Below, one piece after another: positions 34,746 to 44,006 of a stretch of DNA of 64,000 bases. Both the position numbers and the translations under genes were made by a program. This stretch comes from Streptomyces sp. Je 1-332 (GTDB lineage: Bacteria > Actinomycetota > Actinomycetes > Streptomycetales > Streptomycetaceae): NCBI RefSeq assembly GCF_040730185.1, contig NZ_CP160402.1, positions 2,418,001 through 2,482,000 on the forward strand. The letters run 5' to 3'. Below the pieces are notes generated by a model, which made no database searches, was not told the origin of the DNA, and saw only the letters and a list, made by a program, of their open reading frames with translations. Within the stretch, counting starts at the first letter, position 1. Every line of letters starts with the position of its first letter.

Positions 34746-37261
34746 TTGGCGGCCACCGCCTTGCCGTCCGTACCGGTGGCTCCGCGCGTGAACTGAGGGT
34801 GGATCAGTCCGACGCAGGTGTAGGGGAGTTCGGACACCTCCTCGACCGGAACACCGCGCTGCTCCGCGAGGAGCCGTACGTGATCGAGGTCGGCCCCCGC
34901 GCCCTCGCGCGCCAGGATCTTCCAGGGGACGCGCCGCAACAGGACGCGCGTCGTCTCGCCGACGCCCGGCTTGACCAGGTTCACGTCGTGGATCCCGTAC
35001 TCCTCGCTGATCCGCTCGACGGCGGCCCACCCCTCCCAGGTCGGGGCCCTGTCGGCCGAGAGCAGCTCCTTGACCTGGGCGTCGACGGAGTCGGCCACCT
35101 CGTCGAAGCGGGCGGTGACGGCGTCCAGGAAGTCGAGGGACACGTCGCCGTCGGCGAGCTCGCGGTAGAACTTGGCGCCGTGGAAGTCATCGGGCCCGAC
35201 CAGATCCGCCCGCAGGACGGTACGTGATATCAGGCCGGACACCGTCGAGTTGAGGCAGGCCGAGGGGATGAGGAAGTCCTCGCGGGTGCCGTAGGTACGG
35301 ACACAGGAGCCGGGGTCGGCGAGCACCGCGATCTCCGGATTGAAGCCGACCGGACCACCGGCCGCCTCGAACTCCCGCACCGCGTCGGCGAGTTCACGCG
35401 TGATCGCCCCCTTGCCCGTCCAGCCGTCGACGAAGACGACGTCGGCCGGGTCATGGTGGGCGGCGAGCCAGCGCAGCGCGTTGGCGTCGATACCGCGGCC
35501 ACGCACGATCGAGACGGCGTAGTGCGGCAGGTCGAGGCCGTGCCGGTGCTGCGCCCAGCGCCGCATCAGCACGCCGACGGGCGTACCCGCACGGGCGAGG
35601 GAGACGAGGACCGGACGCGGGGAGCACTCGGCGAGCACGGTCTCGGTGACGGCACCGACGGCCTGCGCGATGCGGGCGGCGGAGGTGCCGAGCGCGGCAC
35701 GGAACAGCTCTTGGTACTGCGGGCTCGGCTGGTACTCGACCGGCAGCGACTCGGCGTAGTGCGCGCCACCGCTCTGTATCGCCTCCTCGCGCTCCTCGGT
35801 GGGCGCCTCGAGCGTCACGTCCGAGAGGTCCTGGAGCAGCCAGCCGACGTCTTCGGCCGGGTACGAGGAGAAGTCGGGGCCGCGGAGAGGCTCGGGCAGC
35901 ATGGAGGGCCTTTCGGGGACGTACTCAGAGGCTTGCTGGGGGACGTACGAGGGCACGACGGCGAGCAGCACCTGCGGTGCGTGCGCGGCGAGCTGCGCCA
36001 ACAGGCCGTCGGGGGCGTGGAGTTCGGGGCGGTCGGCCACGGAGTCGACCACAAGGACGATCGCGTCGAAGCCCCCGCCGGCGACGTTGTACGCGTACCG
36101 CTCGCCGGGTCCGTCGGCGGGGTCGTCGTGCGCGGGGAAGACGAGGCGGCTGCGGATGGCGTAGCCGGGGTCGTCGACGGCCAGGACGGGCGATCGCGTG
36201 GTGGTCGAGTACCGCACCTCCACGGCACCACCGGACAACCGCTCCTCCAACGCCACGCCGAGAGCCAGCGGCGCGTACATCAACTCCTCGAAGCCGAGGA
36301 CGAGGACGCGGGTGGCGGGAGTTGCTTCCGAGGCCGACTGCGGGACGGCATTCGGCGCGCCCCCCAGAGCCACCGCTTCCGCGAGCCGGTTCGCCATCCC
36401 CGGGAGCGCCGCATCGAGGGACGCCCTGTGCTCGGGGGTGAAGCCGTGGCGGCCGCCGTCCGGTACCGCGGCGGGCCAGGCGAGGTCGACCCGGGTGACC
36501 GAACCGGCCTCGCGGCGCGGGGCGGGGAGCGCCGAAGCCTCGTACTCCTCGACCAGCGCCTGCCCCCTCTCCAGGACCCCCTCCGGCAGGCTCACCGTGC
36601 CGGACGCCATCGCGATCAGGTCGACCCGCGCGCCGATCTCCCGGGCGAAGTCGGTCAGGCGGCCCTGGTCCTCGGGGGAACGCATGTCGACGAGCGCCAC
36701 GATGACGTACCGCTCGCGCGGGTACAGCTCGTGCAGGGCGCGAATGGTGTTGAGGACCGTGTTGCCGGTGGAGAACTCGTCGTCCACGAGCACCAGCGGA
36801 CCGTCCCTGGTGAGCAGCCGGGGGTCCTCGGGCAGCAGCAGGTGCGAGGTCGCGTGGGAGTGGGACTCCTCGAAGCCGCCCGCCCTGCGCACCCCGTCGA
36901 CCGGGCGGCGCGTGGAGTGGAGGTAGGGCGCGAGGCCGATGCCGTCCGCGACGCAGTGGCCGAGGCCGGTCGCCGTCTCCGCGTACCCGAGCACGACCGC
37001 GCGCCCGGCCTCCGCCTCGCCCAGGAGGGCGCGCACCCGCACACCGAGGTCGCGCCCGGCCGCGTACACGACGGAAGGGAGCTGCGGCACATGCTTGCCG
37101 AGGACGTTCGACACCAAGAGATGCGCCCGCTTCGGATTGCGGCGCAGGGCGAGGCCGAGCAGGCCGCTCAGCCCCGCGTCCCCGGCCAACTCCACACCGA
37201 GCCGCTCGGCGACCCACGTCCCTGACCACACCGTCGCCGGCTCCACCACGTCGTCGTTCAC
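34742..37261 (-). CDS. Four-domain PRTase-TRSP-PRTase/StiP-PELOTA protein
   Basis: 839 aa, unusually many fused domains. (1) About 15-240: PRTase_2 with the PRPP loop LVLVDDEFSTGNTVLNTI and the early RNPKRAHLLVSNVLGKHVP. (2) About 300-440: TRSP domain with VLVLGFEELMYAPLALGVALEE. (3) About 490-700: second phosphoribosyltransferase-like (PRTase_1, StiP) domain with LVSLARAGTPVGVLMRRWA, YAVSIVRGRGIDANAL and VVFVDGWTGKGAITREL. (4) About 770-830: PELOTA-like RNA-binding domain, VNLVKPGVGETTRVLLRRVPWKIL to YTCVGLIHPQFTRG. GTG 37261 follows GAGGACT. These domains occur as separate genes or fused in Ter systems and are predicted to build or transfer a modified nucleotide-like metabolite, which is not chemically identified. 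Confidence 0.85.
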   Translation of the reverse strand: MNDDVVEPATVWSGTWVAERLGVELAGDAGLSGLLGLALRRNPKRAHLLVSNVLGKHVPQLPSVVYAAGRDLGVRVRALLGEAEAGRAVVLGYAETATGLGHCVADGIGLAPYLHSTRRPVDGVRRAGGFEESHSHATSHLLLPEDPRLLTRDGPLVLVDDEFSTGNTVLNTIRALHELYPRERYVIVALVDMRSPEDQGRLTDFAREIGARVDLIAMASGTVSLPEGVLERGQALVEEYEASALPAPRREAGSVTRVDLAWPAAVPDGGRHGFTPEHRASLDAALPGMANRLAEAVALGGAPNAVPQSASEATPATRVLVLGFEELMYAPLALGVALEERLSGGAVEVRYSTTTRSPVLAVDDPGYAIRSRLVFPAHDDPADGPGERYAYNVAGGGFDAIVLVVDSVADRPELHAPDGLLAQLAAHAPQVLLAVVPSYVPQQASEYVPERPSMLPEPLRGPDFSSYPAEDVGWLLQDLSDVTLEAPTEEREEAIQSGGAHYAESLPVEYQPSPQYQELFRAALGTSAARIAQAVGAVTETVLAECSPRPVLVSLARAGTPVGVLMRRWAQHRHGLDLPHYAVSIVRGRGIDANALRWLAAHHDPADVVFVDGWTGKGAITRELADAVREFEAAGGPVGFNPEIAVLADPGSCVRTYGTREDFLIPSACLNSTVSGLISRTVLRADLVGPDDFHGAKFYRELADGDVSLDFLDAVTARFDEVADSVDAQVKELLSADRAPTWEGWAAVERISEEYGIHDVNLVKPGVGETTRVLLRRVPWKILAREGAGADLDHVRLLAEQRGVPVEEVSELPYTCVGLIHPQFTRGATGTDGKAVAAK

Positions 37262-37323
37262 AGTCCTCGCACAGTCCTTACGTTCGGAAAAAGGGGGCCC
37301 GGGCGCTCAGGCGGCCCGGGTGC

Positions 37324-38490
37324 TCAGCCGGAGAGCCCGGCGGTGAGCAGTTCCACGAAGCCGATGTCCTCGCGTGCGACGCCGAAGACCTCGGCGCGCT
37401 GGAGGGTCCTCTCGGCCCAGGCGCGGTGCGGCTTCACTTCGTTCATCTTGTTCGTGTACGCCGAGCGCATGACCCCGCCGCCGTCCCGCTCCGGGCGCAG
37501 GATGTCCTCGGCGTCGCTGAACTCCTCGTGGCTGACGACCGAGAGCGCGTGCACGGGCAGCACGTGCGAGGGGTGGATGCAGGTCTTGCCGAGCAGGCCG
37601 TTGGCCCGGTCGAGCTCGATCTCGCGCAGCAGCCCGTCGATGTCGTGCTCGATGAGCGCCTGCCGCAGCTCCTCGGCCCGGCCCTCGAGGAAGGGGCTGC
37701 GGCGCAGCTGCGGCTTGAACATCCTCTCCTGGGCGCGGAAGTACTCCCACACAGGGCCTGTCACGGTGAAGCCGGTGCCGTCGGCCCTGCCGAGGCGGTT
37801 CACCACGTCGGCGATGACGGAGGCCACGATGTGCACGTCGTACGCGGTCATGTGCGGCGGCCTGCGCAGTCCGTACGCCGAGCAGAAGTCGGTGACGCCG
37901 AGCCGCAGCGCGAGCACCCGCTCGCGGTACTTGTCGACGGTGCGGGCGATCCCGGCGAGGGTCTCCGAGCGGCTCTCCAGGTGCAGCAGTTCCGGCGATT
38001 CGAGGACCGGCATCGCGAAGAGCCTGCGGCCGCTCGCGGCTTCCGCCACGGCGAGCGACTCCAGGAAGGCGACGCCGCGCTCCTCGGTGAACTTGGGCAG
38101 CACGAATCCGGAAAGCAGCCGGATCCCGGCGCCGAGTCGCTCCGTCAGGTCGGCTATCTGTTCGGGCGTCCGGACCCGTATGAAGAGAAGCGGAGGCTCC
38201 GCGCCGTCCCGCCCGGCCAGGTCGGCGAACTGCCTGACCAGGTTCTCCTCAGCGCCGACGACTTCCGCGTCGTCGATCGAGTCCTCTAGGCAGAGCACCA
38301 TCGAGATCACGCCATGCCCTGCCTGTTTGAGGATGTCGTCGGCGAGGCGGGGGCGCGTGGCAGGGCTGTAGAGCGTGGCTCCCAGGGCGGCGGCGAGCAG
38401 GCGCGGGGAGGAGTCCGCGGTGAAGGCGCACGGCTCCCGATGGAAGAGACGCTGTCGCACCTCTGGGGCTATATGCCCGAAATGACGCAT
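37324..38490 (-). CDS. Citrate-lyase-like C-C lyase of the Ter-associated cluster
   Basis: 388-aa TIM-barrel protein of the HpcH/HpaI aldolase/citrate-lyase beta type. It has ALGATLYSPATRPRLADDI, MVLCLEDSIDDAEV (Glu/Asp metal ligands), LLFIRVRTPEQI, LPKFTEERG, LRLGVTDFCSAYGLRRP and KTCIHPSHVLPVHAL, the last being the usual end of the active site. Likely cleaves or forms a C-C bond using an acyl or keto compound and Mg2+. ATG 38490 follows AGGGGAAATC. It starts a leftward operon with the PRTase and HAD genes (62-bp gap, then a 4-bp overlap). Confidence 0.85.
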   Translation of the reverse strand: MRHFGHIAPEVRQRLFHREPCAFTADSSPRLLAAALGATLYSPATRPRLADDILKQAGHGVISMVLCLEDSIDDAEVVGAEENLVRQFADLAGRDGAEPPLLFIRVRTPEQIADLTERLGAGIRLLSGFVLPKFTEERGVAFLESLAVAEAASGRRLFAMPVLESPELLHLESRSETLAGIARTVDKYRERVLALRLGVTDFCSAYGLRRPPHMTAYDVHIVASVIADVVNRLGRADGTGFTVTGPVWEYFRAQERMFKPQLRRSPFLEGRAEELRQALIEHDIDGLLREIELDRANGLLGKTCIHPSHVLPVHALSVVSHEEFSDAEDILRPERDGGGVMRSAYTNKMNEVKPHRAWAERTLQRAEVFGVAREDIGFVELLTAGLSG

Positions 38491-38534
38491 GATTTCCCCT
38501 GTACTCGTCGGCGCGACCCGACGTGATGTGGCCG

Positions 38535-38561
38535 GTAATAGTACGTAGGGACGGGTGTCAA
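38535..38561 (-). promoter_or_regulatory. Promoter of the Ter-associated operon
   Basis: On the minus strand, TTGACA (38561-38556), 15-bp spacer, then TATTAC (38540-38535), 45 nt before the lyase ATG. The -35 is perfect for the main sigma factor; spacing is short. Confidence 0.5.
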
Positions 38562-38671
38562 GGGTTCCCCACGGGCATGAAATTCAAGTAACTCGGCCAT
38601 GACAGTCACACAGGCCACACACCGTCACCCCCGCGTTGTCCCGTTCAAACCCGGGAAGGCAGGATGACCGC

Positions 38672-39595
38672 ATGACGCACGCGATGTTGAAGGGGTCGAA
38701 CGTCCCGCTCGAAGCCACCGCCGTCCGCGCCGTGCTGCGCTGGACCCCTGGTCAGGGCGTCCCGGACGTCGACGCGTCGGCTCTGCTCCTCGGCGCCGAC
38801 GGCCGCGTGCGGTCCGACGAGGACTTCGTCTTCTACAACCAGCCGCGCCATCCGTCGGGCAAGGTCTGGCGGCTCGGCAAGAAGCGCGTCTCCCAGGGCC
38901 TCTCCGAGGGCCTGACCGACACGATCCAGACGGACATGGCGGGCCTCGACCCCGCCGTGCACCGCGTCCTGCTCGTCGCCTCCGCCGAGAACGTCGCCTT
39001 CGAGAACGTGCGCGCGCTGCGCATCCTGCTGTACGACGCCGGCGCGGGCGAGGCCGAACCGCTCGCGTACTTCGACATCACCCCGCAGACGGGCGCCGAG
39101 ACGGCCCTGATCTGCGGCGAGCTCTACCGCCGCGGCGAGGTCTGGAAGTTCCGCGCCCTGGGCGAGGGCTATCTGAACGGCCTGGAGGGTCTCGCCGGCG
39201 ACTTCGGCATCTCCGTGGACGAGTCGGAGGCGGTGCCCGAGCCGACGACCGAGGCCTCGCTCCCGCAGCCGTACCCCCAGCGGCAGCCGCTGCCCGAGGC
39301 TGCCACGCAGGCGCAGGCCCCGGGTCCCGCCCAAGGTCCGAGCCAGACTTCGGCCCCGCAGATCCCCGCCCCGCAGCCCTTCCCCTCCCCGGCCCCGCAG
39401 CCCGCGTACGGCTACCCTCCCGAGCCACCGCGCCACCAGCCCGCCCCGCAGCCGTCCTACGGCTACCCGCAGCACCCGCCCGCCCACGCGGCGCCGGTCC
39501 CGCAGCCTTCGTACGGCTATCCGCAGCCCGTGGCGCCGATGCCCGACCCGAACTTCCGGCTGCCGCCCCAGGGCCCGCAGTTCCTCGCACGCTGA
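38672..39595 (+). CDS. TerD-family protein with proline-rich tail
   Basis: 307 aa. Residues 1-190 are a TerD domain: [65 protein letters not shown] and [39 protein letters not shown]. The canonical Ca2+ residues are partly altered (for example the usual FPVSIYDA is RILLYDA). Residues 200-307 are low-complexity Pro/Gln/Ala with three [12 protein letters not shown] repeats, a likely protein-binding or condensate-forming tail. ATG 38672 follows AGGATGACC. Divergent from the lyase-PRTase-HAD operon. Confidence 0.85.
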   Translation: MTHAMLKGSNVPLEATAVRAVLRWTPGQGVPDVDASALLLGADGRVRSDEDFVFYNQPRHPSGKVWRLGKKRVSQGLSEGLTDTIQTDMAGLDPAVHRVLLVASAENVAFENVRALRILLYDAGAGEAEPLAYFDITPQTGAETALICGELYRRGEVWKFRALGEGYLNGLEGLAGDFGISVDESEAVPEPTTEASLPQPYPQRQPLPEAATQAQAPGPAQGPSQTSAPQIPAPQPFPSPAPQPAYGYPPEPPRHQPAPQPSYGYPQHPPAHAAPVPQPSYGYPQPVAPMPDPNFRLPPQGPQFLAR

Positions 39596-39723
39596 GGACG
39601 CTGAGGACGCGGGGCCGCTCAGCAGACCGAGCGGGGCGGGCGGGGCGAGCGGGAGCGGGCTGGGCGGGCCGAGCGGGCTCAGCACGCCGATTGGGCCGAG
39701 CGCAATGAGCGCCCGGGGCCCGT

Positions 39724-40467
39724 TCAGGCGCCGCCCACCTTCGACTTGTAGCCACGGCCCCACTGCAGCCCCCAGCCGTAGAGACGGTCGAGCTCGGCCT
39801 GGAAGCCGTACACGAACTTCACCTCGCGGCGCACGACCATCTCGCCCTTGACGTTCTCCAGCGTGAAGATGGCGCAGGAGCGCGCCTGCGGCTGGCGCTC
39901 GTCCAGGTCGATCTCGATCCGCGGGCCGTTGCTGGGGTAGAGCGTCACCTTGGCGTGCGTGCGGTCGAAGGCCGGCGTCTGGTCGTATATGTAGGCGAAG
40001 AACAGCAGCCGCTTGATCGACTCACGGTGGTCGAGGTTCACGTAGATCGTCTCGCCCGACGGCGAACCGAAACGGTCGTCGCCGCTGAGCTTCACGTGAG
40101 GCGGCGCGTTCAGGTCCCCGAAGAAGCTGCCCAGCGGCTGCACGACGCCCTTGGCGCCGTCCATCGTCTCGTACAGACAGCCGAGGTCGAGGTCCACGTT
40201 GACCACGCCCTGGGTGTGCGCCTGCACCACGTCCGGCTGGAACATCTTCAGGGGGTGCCGCAGCAGGCCGGCGCCCTTGGGTTTGCCGATGATGTCGGAC
40301 GTGCGCATCTGCCAGGAGAGGTTGACCCGGAGGTTGCCGGTGGCCGCGCCCTGTTTGTTGAGCGAGACCGTCGGGTGCCGCTTGGTGAGTTCGATGGAGT
40401 TCGTCGCGGCGCTGCCCGACTCGTAGTCCATCGTTCGCCCACGCCACAAACCGTCCCAGAAGGACAT
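39724..40467 (-). CDS. TerA-like tellurium-resistance family protein
   Basis: 247 aa. Signature stretches are IELTKRHPTVSLNKQG, GNLRVNLSWQM, VVNVDLDLGCLYETMDG, QPLGSFFGDLNAPPHVKLSGDDRFG, and GETIYVNLDHRESIKRLLFFAYIYD. This is the TerA branch of the TerD superfamily, whose members bind Ca2+ through Asp-rich loops such as DLDLG and SGDDR. ATG 40467 has GGGGG 5 nt upstream; a TTG at 40479 is possible. Ends 129 bp from the TerD/tail gene, with which it is convergent. Predicted partner of membrane TerC. Confidence 0.83.
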   Translation of the reverse strand: MSFWDGLWRGRTMDYESGSAATNSIELTKRHPTVSLNKQGAATGNLRVNLSWQMRTSDIIGKPKGAGLLRHPLKMFQPDVVQAHTQGVVNVDLDLGCLYETMDGAKGVVQPLGSFFGDLNAPPHVKLSGDDRFGSPSGETIYVNLDHRESIKRLLFFAYIYDQTPAFDRTHAKVTLYPSNGPRIEIDLDERQPQARSCAIFTLENVKGEMVVRREVKFVYGFQAELDRLYGWGLQWGRGYKSKVGGA

Positions 40468-40534
40468 CGCCGCCCCCAAAAAAAGTGCCGGAGCCTCATG
40501 AGCCCCATGGGCCCTGTGAGTTCCTTACGAATGC

Positions 40535-40579
40535 GAACGGGGCGGCCAGGAGGACTCGTCCTCGATGGCCGCCCCGTTC
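40535..40579. terminator. Hairpin between TerA-like and DUF475 genes
   Basis: GAACGGGGCGGCCA (40535-40548) and TGGCCGCCCCGTTC (40566-40579) form a perfect 14-bp stem. It terminates the leftward DUF475/TerC-like transcript before the TerA-like gene. Confidence 0.75.
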
Positions 40580-40631
40580 AGAAGCGTTCCTCACCCGGCC
40601 CCGCGTCACACTCCGGGAACGGATCGGACCC

Positions 40632-40697
40632 TGGGTCAGACCTGGGCCAGACTTGGGTCAGACCTGGGCCAGACCTGGATCAGGCCTGGGTCAGACG
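40632..40697. repeat. Six 11-bp tandem repeats at DUF475 3' end
   Basis: Six units of TGGGYCAGACC (TGGGTCAGACC, TGGGCCAGACT, TGGGTCAGACC, TGGGCCAGACC, TGGATCAGGCC, TGGGTCAGACG) at exact 11-bp period. The stop codon of the leftward DUF475 gene is in the last unit. The 11-bp period keeps sites on one face of the helix. Confidence 0.85.
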
Positions 40698-41842
40698 CCG
40701 GAAGGCACCTCGGCCTTCTCGTCCGAACCCGAGCCCTTGCCCTTGCCCTCCGCCGCCGCGATGCGCTTGTTGCGGCGCACGGACGAGAAGAAGGACCAGG
40801 CGATCAGGACGACGCCGACGAGGCCGGTGATGACCTCGTGGATCTCGTACTGGATGGTGACGAGGAGGATCACGGAGAGGGCGCCGATCGCGTAGTGCGC
40901 GCCGTGCTCCAGGTAGACGTAGTCGTCGAGGGTGCCCTGGCGGACCAGGTACACGGTGAGCGACCGGACGTACATCGCGCCGATGCCCAGACCGAGCGCC
41001 ATCAGGACGATGTCGTTCGTGACGGCGAAGGCGCCGATGACACCGTCGAAGGAGAACGACGCGTCCAGGACCTCGAGGTACAGGAACATGAAGAACGCGG
41101 CCTTGCCGGCCATCGCCATGCCGGTGTTCTTACCGGTGCGCTTGGCCTCTTCCTCGGCCTCGTGCTCGCGCTCCTCGTCCTCCTCGAGCTTGTTCTCGAA
41201 GAAGCCGGAGAGGCCGCCGACGATCAGATAGGTGATCAGACCGGCGATGCCGGAGATCAGTACCGTCTCCGCCTTGTTGACGTGTGTGCCGCCGTGCTGG
41301 TGGGCGTGGACGGCGAAGGTCATCGAGGTGATCAGCAGGACGATCAGCGCGATGCAGGCCGACAGCATGTCGACCTTGCCGAGCTTGGCGAGCGGACGCT
41401 CGAGCCAGCCCAGCCACTTGATGTCCCGGTCCTCGAAAATGAAGTCCAGGAAGATCATCAACAGGAACATGCCACCGAAGGCGGCGATCGACGGGTGAGC
41501 GTCGGTCACCAGCTGCTTGTACATGTCCTTGTCGGTCATCGCCAGGTCGACGGCCTCGATGGGCCCGATCTTGGCGCTGATGGCCACGATGACGACGGGG
41601 AAGACCAGCCGCATGCCGAACACGGCGATGAGGATGCCGATGGTGAGGAAGATCTTCTGCCAGAAGGCACTCATCTTCTTCAGGATTCCGGCGTTGACCA
41701 CCGCGTTGTCGAAGGACAGCGAGATCTCGAGGATGGACAGGATCGCCACGATCCCGAAACCTGTCCACCCCCCGTAGAACACCGCCGCGACCAGGCCGAG
41801 CGCGGTAACCGCGAACGACCAGCCGAAGGTTTTCAGAAGCAC
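40691..41842 (-). CDS. DUF475 / TerC-like integral membrane protein
   Basis: 383 aa with about nine helices. Both TerC-superfamily acidic motifs are present: ILEISLSFDNAVVNAGIL in helix 2 and YLEVLDASFSFDGVIGAFAVTNDI in the second half; the Asp/Asn and Glu residues are thought to bind Ca2+ or Mn2+. A long charged cytoplasmic loop (ENKLEEDEEREHEAEEEAKR) separates the halves and could dock TerD proteins. GTG 41842 follows GGGTAG. TerC proteins form the membrane part of Ter stress complexes and some export Mn2+. Leftward, 64 bp after a TerD gene. Confidence 0.85.
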   Translation of the reverse strand: MLLKTFGWSFAVTALGLVAAVFYGGWTGFGIVAILSILEISLSFDNAVVNAGILKKMSAFWQKIFLTIGILIAVFGMRLVFPVVIVAISAKIGPIEAVDLAMTDKDMYKQLVTDAHPSIAAFGGMFLLMIFLDFIFEDRDIKWLGWLERPLAKLGKVDMLSACIALIVLLITSMTFAVHAHQHGGTHVNKAETVLISGIAGLITYLIVGGLSGFFENKLEEDEEREHEAEEEAKRTGKNTGMAMAGKAAFFMFLYLEVLDASFSFDGVIGAFAVTNDIVLMALGLGIGAMYVRSLTVYLVRQGTLDDYVYLEHGAHYAIGALSVILLVTIQYEIHEVITGLVGVVLIAWSFFSSVRRNKRIAAAEGKGKGSGSDEKAEVPSGV

Positions 41843-41906
41843 TGGCTACCCAATCGTGTGTGTACGGGCTCCCGTTTAGCGGTCTCCCCCGCGCCGGTCC
41901 CCTGCT

Positions 41907-42482
41907 TTACGAAACATTGACCCCGAAGTCTAGAGCGATGCCCCGCAGACCTGACGCGTACCCCTGCCCAACGGCACGGAACTTCCATTCGCCCCCGTAG
42001 CGATAGACCTCGCCGAAGATCATCGCGGTCTCCGTGGAGGCGTCCTCGGAGAGGTCGTACCGTGCGAGCTCCTGATGGTCCGCCTGGTTGACGACACGGA
42101 TGAAAGCGTTGCTGACCTGGCCGAACGCCTGACCGCGATTGTCCGCGTCATGGATCGAGACCGGAAAGACGATCTTGTCGCAGGTGGCGGGAACCTTGGA
42201 GAGATCGATCAGGAGCGATTCGTCGTCACCGTCACCCTCACCCGTGAGGTTGTCGCCGGTGTGTTCGACGGAGCCGTCCGGGCTCTTGAGGTTGTTGTAG
42301 AAGACGAACCACTCGTCGCCGAGAATCCGGCCCGAGTTGCACATCAGCGCGCTGGCGTCGAGGTCGAAGGGTGCTCCGGTGGTGGAGCGCGCGTCCCAGC
42401 CGAGGCCGATCAGGACCTGTGTGAGGTTCGGTGCGGCCTTGGAGAGGGAGACGTTGCCTCCCTTGGCGAGCGTGACGCCCAT
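41907..42482 (-). CDS. terD: TerD-family calcium-binding stress protein 1
   Basis: 191 aa, a single canonical TerD domain: [72 protein letters not shown] and [21 protein letters not shown]. The Asp-rich loops bind Ca2+ in characterised TerD. ATG 42482 follows GGGGAGGACC. Nearly the same length and sequence as the next gene, so the pair arose by duplication. Likely part of the Ter membrane stress system with the DUF475 protein downstream. Confidence 0.9.
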   Translation of the reverse strand: MGVTLAKGGNVSLSKAAPNLTQVLIGLGWDARSTTGAPFDLDASALMCNSGRILGDEWFVFYNNLKSPDGSVEHTGDNLTGEGDGDDESLLIDLSKVPATCDKIVFPVSIHDADNRGQAFGQVSNAFIRVVNQADHQELARYDLSEDASTETAMIFGEVYRYGGEWKFRAVGQGYASGLRGIALDFGVNVS

Positions 42483-42568
42483 GATGTGGTCCTCCCCGTG
42501 GTTCGAGAGCAAGAGTTTCCCGGTCCCCCATGATTCGGGAGCTGTGCCCGGGAGCAGGAGTTTGAGCA

Positions 42569-42605
42569 CGTCCGGCGCCGCACTCGTGGTGTGCGGCGCC
42601 GGACG
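42569..42605 (-). terminator. Hairpin between the two TerD genes
   Basis: CGTCCGGCGCCGCAC (42569-42583) and GTGCGGCGCCGGACG (42591-42605) form a perfect 15-bp stem with a 7-nt loop, just downstream of the upstream TerD gene. It may separate or attenuate transcription into the second one. Confidence 0.8.
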
Positions 42606-42629
42606 ACAAGGCGGAGGGCGTTACTCGGC

Positions 42630-43205
42630 TCAGACGTTGACGCCGAAGTCCTGCGCGATGCCGCGCAGGCCCGAGGCATAGCCCTGGCCGACGGCGCGGA
42701 ACTTCCACTCCGCCCCGTTGCGGTACAGCTCGCCGAAGACCATCGCCGTCTCCGTCGAGGCGTCCTCGGAGAGGTCGTACCGCGCGATCTCCGTGCCGCC
42801 GTCCTGGTTCACGACGCGGATGAACGCGTTGCGGACCTGGCCGAACGACTGCTGGCGGGTTTCGGCGTCGTAGATCGAGACCGGGAAGACGATCTTGTCC
42901 ACGTCGGCCGGAACGGCCGCCAGGTTGACCTTGATTCCCTCGTCGTCGCCCTCGCCCTCACCGGTGGTGTTGTCACCGGTGTGCTCGACGGAGCCGTCCG
43001 GGCTCTTCAGGTTGTTGAAGAACACGAAGTTGCCGTCACTGCTGACCTTGCCCTCGGCGTTGGTCAGAATGGCGCTGGCGTCGAGGTCGAAGTCCGTACC
43101 GGTGGTGGTACGGACATCCCAGCCCAGGCCGACCAGAACCGCGGTCAGGCCGGGCGCCTCCTTGCTCAGCGATACGTTGCCGCCCTTGCTGAGGCTGACT
43201 CCCAC
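42630..43205 (-). CDS. terD: TerD-family calcium-binding stress protein 2
   Basis: 191 aa, canonical TerD domain: [71 protein letters not shown] and [21 protein letters not shown]. The Ca2+-site acidic residues are kept. GTG 43205 follows GGGAGGACC. Strongly similar to the neighbouring TerD gene. From memory, close homologues (SCO2367-2368 region) in S. coelicolor affect development and calcium response. Confidence 0.9.
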   Translation of the reverse strand: MGVSLSKGGNVSLSKEAPGLTAVLVGLGWDVRTTTGTDFDLDASAILTNAEGKVSSDGNFVFFNNLKSPDGSVEHTGDNTTGEGEGDDEGIKVNLAAVPADVDKIVFPVSIYDAETRQQSFGQVRNAFIRVVNQDGGTEIARYDLSEDASTETAMVFGELYRNGAEWKFRAVGQGYASGLRGIAQDFGVNV

Positions 43206-43343
43206 AGGTCCTCCCAATTGATGTCCAGGGGCGGGGAGCCCCAGTCGTGCTTGCCATCGGATCAACGAGTGGATCCTAGTGACCGGTTCCCGGCCGCCAC
43301 AGGCTCTGCACCTGAAGAAACACAGGGTGTCACCCCTGAGGAA

Positions 43344-43811
43344 TCACAGGGTGTCGAGCGCCTTGACATACTCGTCGAGGTCGCGGGCGTCCGGCAGGCC
43401 GTTGACAACAGTCCAGCGCACCACGCCCTCCTTGTCGATGATGAAGGTGCCGCGCACCGCGCAGCCCTTGTCCTCATCGAAGACCTCATACGCGCGCGAC
43501 GCCTCGCCGTGCGGCCAGAAATCGGAGAGCAGCGGGTACTCCAGGCCCTCCTGTTCGGCGAAGACGCGCAGGGTGTGGATGGAGTCGTTCGAGACCGCGA
43601 GCAGCTGCGTGTCGTCGTTGACGAACTTCGGCAGTTCGTCGCGCAGCGCGCAGAGTTCCCCCGTGCACACACCAGTGAACGCGAACGGATAGAAGAGCAG
43701 CACCACGTTCTTCTCGCCGCGGAAGTCCGACAGCTTCACGGTCCGGCCGTGGTTGTCCTTCAGTTCGAAGTCCGGGGCCTTGGTGCCGATCGCCGTTCCA
43801 GCGAGCGCCAT
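43344..43811 (-). CDS. AhpE-type one-Cys peroxiredoxin
   Basis: 155 aa. The peroxidatic Cys is in [19 protein letters not shown] (P-x-x-x-T-x-x-C), with the conserved Arg in [14 protein letters not shown] and [19 protein letters not shown] at the N-terminus. A second Cys five residues after the first (CTGELC) and one in KGCAVRG could resolve. It reduces peroxides; mycothiol or mycoredoxin would be the usual reductant in actinobacteria. ATG 43811 follows GAAGGG. A CACAGGGTGTC direct repeat (43324-43334 and about 43348-43358) spans the end of the gene. Confidence 0.87.
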   Translation of the reverse strand: MALAGTAIGTKAPDFELKDNHGRTVKLSDFRGEKNVVLLFYPFAFTGVCTGELCALRDELPKFVNDDTQLLAVSNDSIHTLRVFAEQEGLEYPLLSDFWPHGEASRAYEVFDEDKGCAVRGTFIIDKEGVVRWTVVNGLPDARDLDEYVKALDTL

Positions 43812-43928
43812 GAGTTCGCATCCCTTCGATGGGGCTGTTCGGGTGACGACCACCCTACGCAACGGACGTTTCGTCCGATCACCCCGCAGGGCGGGCGCTT
43901 TTGCGGCCCGGCCGCCCTCCGGACATGC

Positions 43929-43964
43929 GTGAGCCCCCACCGGCATGCGTCGGTGGGGGCTCAC
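43929..43964 (-). terminator. Hairpin terminator after DUF3052 gene
   Basis: GTGAGCCCCCACCG (43929-43942) pairs with CGGTGGGGGCTCAC (43951-43964), loop 8 nt. Separates the leftward DUF3052 gene from the peroxiredoxin gene. Confidence 0.85.
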
Positions 43965-44006
43965 GGCGATCGGCTCAGTCGACTTCCTGCTGCCTGAGCG
44001 GCAGCT

